The position numbers were made by a program, and so were the translations under genes. A DNA stretch of 22,349 bases from Bacteroidota bacterium (GTDB lineage: Bacteria; Bacteroidota; Bacteroidia; Chitinophagales; UBA2359). This document shows positions 9,701 through 17,825 of the stretch, one piece after another; within the stretch, counting starts at the first letter, position 1; each line of letters starts with the position of its first letter. The notes under the pieces are model-generated. The model was not told the origin of the DNA. It was given only the letters and a program-made list of their open reading frames with translations, and did no database searches. The stretch covers positions 1 to 22,349 of the forward strand of contig JAHDGP010000022.1 of the NCBI GenBank assembly GCA_020627525.1, written 5' to 3'.

Positions 9701-12700
9701 TATTCTTTATAAATGCAGCACGCATTACTCCTGCACAGTGTATAACTCCGTTTAAACTTCCGAATTGACTTTTGATTTTACTTACAACTAATTGTATTGA
9801 TTCTGAGTCTGCCACATCGCAAGAAATGTATTGAATTTGAGATTTCCCAACTGCTGTTCTTTCTATTTGACGCTGTATTTCCTCCGACCATTTTCTCCGA
9901 CCCAACAAGACTATATTGGCAGAAACAGCGGCATCAATTTGGCTGGCTAGTGTAAGCCCTAAACCACCCATACCACCTGTTATCAAATAAGTACCCCCAT
10001 TTTTAAAATCCACATTATTGTATGAGTTAAGTTTGGGTTCAAAGGGCTTCAACTTCAATGTTTGCCTTTCATTGTTGACATACCTAATTTCCGCTGAACC
10101 TGATTTTTCATTCCAGAGTTCTTTTCCTACATATTCTACTATATTCTTTATTCCATTATTGTAGATGCCAAGGCATTTACAATTCAATACAGTACGCTCC
10201 ATATTTACCGATTTCACCAAACCTCCAATAGCTGAAAAGGGAGTCGTAAAATCATTTATATCTTTTGCGTCATATACAAATAATAGCTGTCTATTAGTTT
10301 TGTCAACATTGCTATTTAAGATTAGAGCTTTTATCCACTGAAAGACCGGGAAAGCGACAGCATTTAATCCATTCATTAAGTTTTGCTTGGTCAAACTGTC
10401 TAATGCACTTTGATGATAAACAAACTTACTTATACTTATACCCCTATTGCTAAATGTCTTTAACAATCGTTCAAGATCCTCTAAGATTAAAGGGTTGACC
10501 AAAAAAGTATTTCTGTCTAATTGCTGAAAGTTTTGTCCACTATTTATCCAAAAAACTTCATGGGTAGGATGTTGATTTTTGAACAGATGGTATAACTCTT
10601 CTTTTTCGGTAAAAAAGAGTATATTTTCACTCTTTAATTCCATCTGAACTACTGGCAACTTATGAGCAGTAAATTCTTCTTTAAAATACAACATTGGTCG
10701 AGATGCTGAACTTGGTTTATCTCTATTAGATTGGATTGCCTTTATTGTAAAACTTTTTATTGACAAACAAACTTCGTCAAATTCATTTAGTATTTCAATG
10801 TTAAAAACTCGATTGTTATTTGACAATTCACTTATCAATTTTGTACATACATGAAAAGAGCTAGGTAGTGATTTATAAATACAAATTTCACCAACGGAAA
10901 ATGGCATGTAGTGCACGCTATCACCTTCCAGGTAATGTGTCAAAGCAATAATTGTCTGAAATGCTCCATCTAACAAGGCAGGATGCAAATGGTAAAAATC
11001 ATAAGTGGCTTTGCAAATTTCTGGCAATTTGACATATGCGACAACCTGCTTTTCATTAAGGTATACTTCTTCAATTACCTGAAACGAATCTCCATATAAC
11101 ATTCCATTCGATTGGAAAATAGAATAAGTTTCACCTTTTTGATAAATAGAATCGCATTGATTTTTAAACTGTAAAATATCAATAGAAGGAAATAAACCAG
11201 GTGTGCCTACATGTTTTGAAAAACGACCTTGAGCAAGCCTTTTAAGATTTTCTTTAGTTTTCATTTTCCAAACAAAATCACTACCATTGTCAACTATTTC
11301 GCAAATGGTTGTTACTGGTTTTTGATCAATAGAAAATGCTTGTTCCCAAACGATATTTTTTATTGTTAACACATCTTTTTGTAATACTTTTTTTGCTGCT
11401 TGGTATACGCATTCAAGATATGCTGCACCTGGAAATATTTTAAGTTTTTCACCTTGTCTTTCTATTTGATGATCTTTGAAATAAAACTCAAATCCTGTAT
11501 GAATTGATTCAAAGCAAATGCCTTCAGTAGTTGAGATATTTTTCAGCTTCAATAAGCTAGCTTTTGGAAACAACTTCTGTTTTTTATTTCCTATCCAATG
11601 TCTCTTTCTTTTAAATGGATAAAGGGGTAAGGATATTCTTTGGGGAACATTTTCCTTGTACAAATAAGACCAGTTTATTTGTTCGTCTTGGGTCCAAGCA
11701 AGCGCTAATTTATTATATTGTTCTTTGGAAAAAGAGCTGGTCTCTACTAAAAAAGAAACATCTATTTTCTCGACAATTTCATTGTTTCTTGTGTTATTCT
11801 GATAGGCATTATTACCTAAAAACCCATTGGCAAAACCTCTCAATGACTGCAATAAATTTTGAGGAGAATCGCAGACTATTGCTAATCGTTCATCCATATT
11901 TTCACGACCAACTTGAAGCGTATAAGTAAGATTAAACAACAGCGTTTTAGCATAATTTGAATCTTTAATATGCTCTGATTTATTTAGATATTGTTGAGAA
12001 ATTAAATTAAAGTAATCAGATAAAGATTTTGCATTTTGCACCAAACTTGAAGCAATCTGCATTTGCAATATTTCACTAACGCTTTGATTAAAAGTGTTTA
12101 AGGTAATTAGGTCAATGTCTAAATCACTCCATTGATCCATTTTAGCAATTGAGTTTTTTTCTAAGCCTAGCGTCTTGTGAAAAACATCATCTATTTTCCC
12201 TTCCAACCTTGGGTCTTGTAAATTGTTCTTTGCATTTTTTTCAATAAAATTGATATACAAATTGACAAGACTAGTTAGACTTTCTTTGTTCTTTGCAGAA
12301 AGAAGAAATATAAAATAGTTGGGCAAAATTGAACTTACCTCTGTTTCATTTGAGATAAATTCATCCAAAATAATATGTGCATTTGCTCCACCAGCACCAA
12401 AAGAGCTAATAGCGGCTCTTCTTGGTAGTGCTGCATTATCTTTGCTTGGCGGATTCCAAGTTGTCATTTCTTTTTGAAGATAAAAAGGGGTTGATTCAAA
12501 GTCGATATTTTTATTAATGTTGGTTGCATGTATAGAAGGAAATATTGTCTTAGATTTCATTTGCAATAGTACTTTCGTAATACTTGCAATTCCAGCACAA
12601 GCTTCTAAATGACCAATATTTGACTTCACTGATCCTACAGCAATGTTATTTTTCTCTTTACAATGTTTTTCAAAAGACTTAGTTAAACCAGTAATTTCAA

Positions 12701-15700
12701 TGGGATCACCCAATGATGTACCTGTTCCGTGCGCTTCAATATAGCTAATTGAATCAGGAGCAATGTTAGCATTTTTAAGTGCTTCAGTAATTAAAGAAGA
12801 CTGTTTTAATGGGTTGGGAACGGTATAGCCATTGGTCTTGCCTCCGTGATTTAGTGCCATTCCTTTTAATGATGCATAAATTTTTGCATTGGCATTTATT
12901 GCAAATTCTTTTGACGTCAACAATATGGCTCCTACTCCCTCACCAGGTACGTAACCATCTCCACCTTCACCAAAACTTCTGCACTTTCCTTCAGTAGATA
13001 AAAATTGTCCTGAGCTTAATAACTGATATTTATAAGGGTGAAGCGATAAGTTGACTCCACCAACAAATGCAAAGTCAATTTCTCCTTTTTTCAAAGCTTC
13101 GTTGGCATAATACAATGCTGTAAGAGAAGAGGAACACATTGTATCAATTGCTAAACTAGGTCCTGAAAAATTAAATTGATACGAAACTCTATTTGCGATA
13201 CTTGCCAAAGAACAGTTTGGATAAATTTCATCACCCGTTGACCAACCTGATTCTAATGCCACTAGTTTGTATTCACTCCAGGTAGCCCCAAGATAAACGC
13301 CTACTTTGTATTTATTAAGAAAGGATTTGGAGTAGCCAGCATCTTCCATAGTATGCCAAACTGTTTCAAGAAATATCCTTTCTTGTGGGTCCATAAGAAC
13401 AGCCTCTTTGGGAGAAATATTGAAAAACAGGGAATCAAATTTATCGACATCGTTTATAAAGCCACCCCATTTACCATGTATTTTTCCCTTTTCTCTTTTC
13501 TCTGCTGAGAAATTTGCCATATAATCCCATCTTTCTTTTGGAATTTCAGTTACAGCATCTTTACCTGATTTTAAATTTTCAAAAAACTCATCGAGGTTGT
13601 TCGCCATTGGATAGCGTCCTGCCATCCCAATGATTACTATTTCATTTTCACTATTAGTATTATCGCTCTTGCCTAAATTCTGGAATGTACTTTGTGAGTT
13701 GCTTGTCGCTGTTTCTGTTTTGGGAGCACTTTCGATTTTTATTATTGCATGTAATTCTTCGGTGTGATTTTCCACCAAATAACGCGCTACTTCTCCAACT
13801 GATTGACATTCAAAAAATAGAGTCTTTGACAATTTATTGAAGTAATTTTCTAATATCCTATTTAAACGAGTAATCAAGATGGAATCTATTCCATAGTTTT
13901 CTAATGGATCTTCTGTTCTAATTTTATCAAGTGGCGTTTTGATTACCTCTGATAATATTTTTTTGAACCATAATGCTGAATCTGAATACAGTGAATTTGC
14001 TTCAGTTGAATCAGTCAAACTACTTTTTTCGAACTGTGTCTTTATACCTAAACCCTTTAAGTCTTGTCCTATCCAATGTCTAGTATGAGTAAATGGGTAT
14101 GTAGGTATTTCAATTTTCTGGTATCCTTCTTTTGAGTTGTACAGCTCTGACCAATTTATATTTTCACCACTTTCATAAATTTTCGCCAAATTTGATAAAC
14201 CTTCAAAGTATTCAACTTTCTCTTTTTTTAGCTCATCAATGATTAGATCAGGATCAAAATTGTTTTCATTTCTTTTGATTTCTAAATTGTTAAAATCTTT
14301 TTGTTTAAATATAGCATTTAATTTCAGTCCTAAGTTCTCAATATCTGAAGCTATTACAGCGATCCTATCTCTAAAGTGAGATCGTCCAACAGCGCTTACA
14401 AAAGCCAAGTCGCCAATGAAAGTTTCTGGATTTTCATTGAGCCAATCTATTAATTCTCGCACCTTTGTTTTTAAAGCACTTCCAGATTGAGCTGAAATAC
14501 AAATCAAGTAATTAGGTAATCGTTGTGGCATTGAGTGATCGTTGCTTGGTGCTTCTTCTATTACAAAATGTGCATTTGTTCCACTAAAACCAAAAGAGCT
14601 AAGCGCAGCTCTTCTCGCCCTTCCATTTCTATTCCATTTTTGCGCTTCAACATTAATTTCAAAATCGGTATCTGACAAGTTTAACAATGTATTTTCTTGA
14701 TCAAAATTAATTTGAGGAGGAATAATATTTGATTGAAAAGCAAATAAAATCTTGAACAATCCAGCCATTGCCGCACTCGCAATTGGGTGCCCAATATTTG
14801 CTTTTACAGAACCTATATTGATAGTATGATTATTGTTAGAATCATAAACGTTTCGCAGTGCTTCTATTTCTATTGGATCACCTAGTTTTGTTCCTGTCCC
14901 GTGCGTTTCAATATAGTCAATTGTCGAAGGTAAAATATTATTTTTTTTGTAGATCGTATTGATTAAATCTTTCTGAGCTTCACCATTTGGCGCAGTAATT
15001 CCATTTGTTCTTCCATCCTGATTGATTCCGGAAGACTTGATTACACCATAAATTTTATCCTTGTCTTGTATTGCGCTTTCTAAGGATTTCAATACAACGA
15101 CCCCTACACCTTCGGCGGGAGCAATACCATCTGCATCTTTGTCAAATGGTCTGCATTCTCCTCTTTTGGATAACATCCCTAATTTTCCAGACAGTTCATG
15201 TAACATAGGAGTAGAAAATATACTCACACCTCCAACTATAGCCACCTCGGACTCCCCGCCTTGAATACTCTTACAGGCTAAATGCATCGCAACACCAGAT
15301 GATGAACAGGCAGTATCTATGGTAATTGCAGGACCTTTCAGATTTAGAAAATAAGCTATTCGAGCAGCTAAAATAGCCTGATCATTTCCCATTAATGAAT
15401 GGGCTTCTTTTTCTTTTCCATATTTATTGATAAGGTGAATATAATCACCTGGTCGAACTCCAACAAAAACCCCTACAGACCTATTTTCAAGTTGTTTATC
15501 TGAATAGCAGGCATCTTCTAATGCCTTCCAAGATTCTTCGAGTAAAAGCCGTTGTTGAGGGTCCATTAAATCGGCTTCTAAATGTGAAATGTGAAAAAAC
15601 GAAGCATCAAAACAATCTACATCTGATAAAAACCCTCCAGATTTTGGACGAACAAATTCATCTGAAACTGTTGAATATTCTGATTCATCAATTTGCCACC

Positions 15701-17825
15701 GTTCAAAAGGAAGCGAGGTGATGGAATTTTTTCCTTCTACTAAATTTTGCCAAAACTCATCAAGGCAATCTGCACCTGGAAATTTTCCAGAAACTCCAAC
15801 AATAGCAACATCTTGTTTTCCTATAAGATTATCTTTCTCTTCTTCCTCTTTTATCCTTTCTGGTTCCGCAAAAGCTTCTTCTTCCTCCTCTTTAATGTTT
15901 ATTGATTCTGGATAAATTTCGTCCTCTTTTTCTGGTAGACTTTCTGGTTCTTGATACCTTTCTTCTTTCTCTTCTTCATAGCTTGCTGATTCTGGGTAAA
16001 TCTCTGTTTCTTTTTCAAGGCTTATTTGTTCTGAAAAAATTGCTTCAGAATCTACTTTTGTTGATTGTAATTTTTTGTTGCCTTTATTTTTATTAAGATA
16101 AGCAACCAAATTAACAATTGATGCGTGGCTGTATAAAGTTGAAACTGAAATATTCAGTTTCAACTTTTTATTCAATTTATTTACAAAATTCAATATTGAT
16201 ATTGAATCAAAACCAACTGCGTACCATTTTTTATTTTTATCAATGGCGTCTAAATCTAATACTTGACATGCAATTTCATAAATTTCATTTTCAAATTTGT
16301 CGTCCAGTTTTGTAGCCTTCTTTTGTTTTGCTTTGGTGTTTTCACGCTTCAACTTTGCATAATTAACCTTTCCACTAAGGGTTTTTGGTAATTCAGGTAA
16401 AATTTCAATTCGAGCAGGCAAATACATCTTTGGAAGTTGGCCTTCCAAGTGTTTCATCAAGTTGTTTGTATTTAGTTTTGCATTTTCTAACAACACCACA
16501 TACGCAACTAAAGTTTTTGACTTTTCATCGAGCACAACCACACATTGTCGTATATCAGGATATGCCAAAACTGCTTGTTCGATTCCATAGGGTTCGATTC
16601 TGATTCCACGAACTTTTATTTGCCGATCCTTTCTTCCTTTTATTAATATTTTTCCATCAGTTGTAAAACTGGCTACATCACCTGTTTTGTATAACCTTAA
16701 TTTCGACTTTCCATCGAACGAGTGATTTATAAATTTTCTATCTGTAAGCTCTTTGTTATTTATATAATTTAAAGCCAATGCAACTCCTTCTACATGCAAC
16801 TCACCTTCTACTCCAGCAGGAAGCAATTGTTTGTTATCATCCAAAATAAAAACCCTGATATTTGGAATTGGTAAGAAGCCGCTAATTTTCACCCCACCCT
16901 TTTCACTTTTCATTTCTTCATACAGTACACCGTTCATTTCAGTTGCGCCGTAGTCGTTTAAAAGCAAGGCTTTTGGTAAGTGAGAAAAGAAATTATTGCA
17001 CAAATCAGGACTTAAAGCTTCGCCTCCAGTTACACAGAATTTTAAACTTCCAAACTCTTTTTTAAAATCAATATTTGATTCCAGTAATACTTTCAATAAT
17101 GAGGGTACAACTGCAAAATGAGATATTTTATGTTTATGGATCGCTTTTGCAAGCACCAATGGATCTCTTATTATATCATTGTGCAGGATAACAGTTTTAA
17201 CTCCTTGTAGTAAGCCGCCCAGCAAGCCCCATAATGAAGGCAAAAAATTAAGCATGGTTCTTTGACCAACTGTGTCATTCTTTTTAAAAGGGTATTTTTT
17301 CCACAACCAACTGAATCTATTTATCAACTGCCTTTGACTGTGCAAAATTCCTTTAGGCTTTCCAGTTGATCCAGAAGTATATAATATTAAAGCCGGATCA
17401 TTCCAATCATATTGTACAATTGCTGATTTTTGAAGCACAAAAGGCTGAACTGTATCCCATTGCCTATCCATACAAAAAGAAGCAATACTAATAGCACTAA
17501 ATTTGCTGAGGTATTCTTCTGTTGTCAGCAACATTTGTGCATTTACATCTTTAATTATTGCATGAACTTGCTCTATAGGATAAGAGTTATCTACTGGAAC
17601 ATATATTCCTCTTATTTTTAAAATAGCCAACAAACCAACAATGGTATGCTGTGACCTTGGAGTATAAATAACAACTGCATCTCCTTGAGCGATTCCTAGA
17701 CTAAGCAGTGTTTGGGCAAGCTTTTCGACTTCTGCAAATAATCTATTGAATGTGTAAGTTACTTCTTCATTGTTTTCATTTTGATATACTACTATTTCTT
17801 TTTCTTTCTTGCGCCTGAGCAGCAA
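6729..17825 (-). CDS. trans-AT PKS with adenylating loading module: A-ACP / KS-ACP / KS-DH-KR-ACP / KS0-ACP
   Basis: 3698 residues as read from the listed start. Domains by residue: A 10-500 (TSGSTG at 150-155, DYGATE at 291, LSGKVNYAKL near 480); ACP1 with Ser541; Glu-rich linker about 600-665; KS1 668-1095 (Cys840, His975, His1013); ACP2 with Ser1315; KS2 1390-1820 (Cys1564, His1699, His1739); DH 2105-2380 (His2119, Asp2286); KR about 2400-2850 (TGGMGGLG near 2614, Tyr2758); ACP3 with Ser2914 in GFES; KS3 3000-3430 (Cys3172; Gln3307 in QGIGL where HGTGT is expected; His3354); ACP4 with Ser3651. No KS is followed by an AT, which is the trans-AT hallmark. KR has A-A after HCAGVMR, with no diagnostic Asp, suggesting an A-type ketoreductase. 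The true start is doubtful. The A domain begins without its usual N-terminal helix, and that sequence is encoded just upstream in a different frame, so this CDS and the half-C-domain CDS before it are probably one gene of about 3957 codons. The protein should build the chain that the downstream glycine module accepts. Confidence 0.93.
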   Translation of the reverse strand: MLLRRKKEKEIVVYQNENNEEVTYTFNRLFAEVEKLAQTLLSLGIAQGDAVVIYTPRSQHTIVGLLAILKIRGIYVPVDNSYPIEQVHAIIKDVNAQMLLTTEEYLSKFSAISIASFCMDRQWDTVQPFVLQKSAIVQYDWNDPALILYTSGSTGKPKGILHSQRQLINRFSWLWKKYPFKKNDTVGQRTMLNFLPSLWGLLGGLLQGVKTVILHNDIIRDPLVLAKAIHKHKISHFAVVPSLLKVLLESNIDFKKEFGSLKFCVTGGEALSPDLCNNFFSHLPKALLLNDYGATEMNGVLYEEMKSEKGGVKISGFLPIPNIRVFILDDNKQLLPAGVEGELHVEGVALALNYINNKELTDRKFINHSFDGKSKLRLYKTGDVASFTTDGKILIKGRKDRQIKVRGIRIEPYGIEQAVLAYPDIRQCVVVLDEKSKTLVAYVVLLENAKLNTNNLMKHLEGQLPKMYLPARIEILPELPKTLSGKVNYAKLKRENTKAKQKKATKLDDKFENEIYEIACQVLDLDAIDKNKKWYAVGFDSISILNFVNKLNKKLKLNISVSTLYSHASIVNLVAYLNKNKGNKKLQSTKVDSEAIFSEQISLEKETEIYPESASYEEEKEERYQEPESLPEKEDEIYPESINIKEEEEEAFAEPERIKEEEEKDNLIGKQDVAIVGVSGKFPGADCLDEFWQNLVEGKNSITSLPFERWQIDESEYSTVSDEFVRPKSGGFLSDVDCFDASFFHISHLEADLMDPQQRLLLEESWKALEDACYSDKQLENRSVGVFVGVRPGDYIHLINKYGKEKEAHSLMGNDQAILAARIAYFLNLKGPAITIDTACSSSGVAMHLACKSIQGGESEVAIVGGVSIFSTPMLHELSGKLGMLSKRGECRPFDKDADGIAPAEGVGVVVLKSLESAIQDKDKIYGVIKSSGINQDGRTNGITAPNGEAQKDLINTIYKKNNILPSTIDYIETHGTGTKLGDPIEIEALRNVYDSNNNHTINIGSVKANIGHPIASAAMAGLFKILFAFQSNIIPPQINFDQENTLLNLSDTDFEINVEAQKWNRNGRARRAALSSFGFSGTNAHFVIEEAPSNDHSMPQRLPNYLICISAQSGSALKTKVRELIDWLNENPETFIGDLAFVSAVGRSHFRDRIAVIASDIENLGLKLNAIFKQKDFNNLEIKRNENNFDPDLIIDELKKEKVEYFEGLSNLAKIYESGENINWSELYNSKEGYQKIEIPTYPFTHTRHWIGQDLKGLGIKTQFEKSSLTDSTEANSLYSDSALWFKKILSEVIKTPLDKIRTEDPLENYGIDSILITRLNRILENYFNKLSKTLFFECQSVGEVARYLVENHTEELHAIIKIESAPKTETATSNSQSTFQNLGKSDNTNSENEIVIIGMAGRYPMANNLDEFFENLKSGKDAVTEIPKERWDYMANFSAEKREKGKIHGKWGGFINDVDKFDSLFFNISPKEAVLMDPQERIFLETVWHTMEDAGYSKSFLNKYKVGVYLGATWSEYKLVALESGWSTGDEIYPNCSLASIANRVSYQFNFSGPSLAIDTMCSSSLTALYYANEALKKGEIDFAFVGGVNLSLHPYKYQLLSSGQFLSTEGKCRSFGEGGDGYVPGEGVGAILLTSKEFAINANAKIYASLKGMALNHGGKTNGYTVPNPLKQSSLITEALKNANIAPDSISYIEAHGTGTSLGDPIEITGLTKSFEKHCKEKNNIAVGSVKSNIGHLEACAGIASITKVLLQMKSKTIFPSIHATNINKNIDFESTPFYLQKEMTTWNPPSKDNAALPRRAAISSFGAGGANAHIILDEFISNETEVSSILPNYFIFLLSAKNKESLTSLVNLYINFIEKNAKNNLQDPRLEGKIDDVFHKTLGLEKNSIAKMDQWSDLDIDLITLNTFNQSVSEILQMQIASSLVQNAKSLSDYFNLISQQYLNKSEHIKDSNYAKTLLFNLTYTLQVGRENMDERLAIVCDSPQNLLQSLRGFANGFLGNNAYQNNTRNNEIVEKIDVSFLVETSSFSKEQYNKLALAWTQDEQINWSYLYKENVPQRISLPLYPFKRKRHWIGNKKQKLFPKASLLKLKNISTTEGICFESIHTGFEFYFKDHQIERQGEKLKIFPGAAYLECVYQAAKKVLQKDVLTIKNIVWEQAFSIDQKPVTTICEIVDNGSDFVWKMKTKENLKRLAQGRFSKHVGTPGLFPSIDILQFKNQCDSIYQKGETYSIFQSNGMLYGDSFQVIEEVYLNEKQVVAYVKLPEICKATYDFYHLHPALLDGAFQTIIALTHYLEGDSVHYMPFSVGEICIYKSLPSSFHVCTKLISELSNNNRVFNIEILNEFDEVCLSIKSFTIKAIQSNRDKPSSASRPMLYFKEEFTAHKLPVVQMELKSENILFFTEKEELYHLFKNQHPTHEVFWINSGQNFQQLDRNTFLVNPLILEDLERLLKTFSNRGISISKFVYHQSALDSLTKQNLMNGLNAVAFPVFQWIKALILNSNVDKTNRQLLFVYDAKDINDFTTPFSAIGGLVKSVNMERTVLNCKCLGIYNNGIKNIVEYVGKELWNEKSGSAEIRYVNNERQTLKLKPFEPKLNSYNNVDFKNGGTYLITGGMGGLGLTLASQIDAAVSANIVLLGRRKWSEEIQRQIERTAVGKSQIQYISCDVADSESIQLVVSKIKSQFGSLNGVIHCAGVMRAAFIKNKSLQDLKDTVAPKVLGTYYLDYSTKDESLDFFILYSSIASVLGSAGQTDYAYANSFLDHYTEYRTQLVKAGKRFGKTLTVNWHLWEEGGMTVDNNTKVLFEKTFGMYALSNEDGWNTIRLGLNIEEHRLVSLKGDKDKVLKALKLNKQKEEPEKIHPKQITKKVHATDKLAKQLASKLKRMVAEILELDLEEISLEIGIDEYGFESVSFTEFANKINEEYGLDFMPSIFFEHSTLNSLVEYLEENYKDKLLRFYKIEEEYIELEPKQLEESVIEKIPEVDAEIVQKRTVQYENEPIAIVGMSGKMPQANSIEEFWEKLEQGESTISEIPEDRWDWKEYDSGNEQIDGKSYNRWGGFLKDIYNFDSAFFSIAPSEARLMDPQHRLVIESVWNTIEDAGYKANHWSGKEVGVFIGVATSDYDHKLRMNANEGNFYATTGNSHSILTNRVSYFFNFCGPSEPVNTACSSSLVAIDKAVNLLRNTDCEMCIAGGVNVILDPSSHVAFSHSGVLSKNGSAKVLDKNADGYIRSEGVGTVMLKRLSDAEADGDHIYGVIQSTNVNHDGKTNSLTSPNPNAQASLIVNAFKKANFEPATVSFLELQGIGLPLADAIEINGLKKAFNKLYEYYNKDNTPNNYCGLGTVKSNVGHLEAASGMASLFKTLLCFKYNKILKNINIDQVNPEIKLNDSPFYIVKENTKWNNTDNPLRAGISAFGFGGVNAHILLEKYETQKQHFDKVDFPLVFVLSAKSTSALFVYLEKHLNFLESDKDIALNEYLYTLQVGRESMEERIAIIFNSQSELITQLKYIIREKTQLDGLEQIYMGNASKKSKLNLLLEGVESEVYMENLFLNKNLQKLAMLWVAGVNVNWQKIYNGKQPKRMSIPTYPFEQKRYCFNDELEPILPNEVIEEITFSNNNVKVKAAQLLGVDINTIDNHVSLVKYGLDSITGMKLIAYIKDTYGLELTMKLMFKDASIDNITMLLESKVSTLSEVV
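15849..16016 (-). repeat. Two tandem 28-residue acidic repeats in the ACP1-KS1 linker
   Basis: The linker between ACP1 and KS1 holds two consecutive 84-base units (16016-15933 and 15932-15849). Unit 1 starts EKETEIYPES and ends QEPESLP; unit 2 starts EKEDEIYPES and ends AEPERIK. A further Glu-rich stretch follows. The composition, mainly Glu, Lys, Pro and Ser, suggests a flexible charged tether rather than a folded domain. Linkers of this length are common in megasynthases; the recognisable internal duplication is less so. Confidence 0.8.

Noticed and set aside
13980..14560. Possible degenerate cis-AT between KS1 and ACP2
   Set aside because: The segment has the LSAQ/LPNYLI...YPFTHTRHW pattern of the KS post-linker and no GHSxG, so it is the flanking subdomain usual in trans-AT PKSs.
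17792..17825. Genuine translational coupling by overlap of two megasynthase genes
   Set aside because: Both protein ends in the overlap look like out-of-frame sequence, and the conserved C-to-A junction is readable in a third frame; two single-base shifts explain this better.
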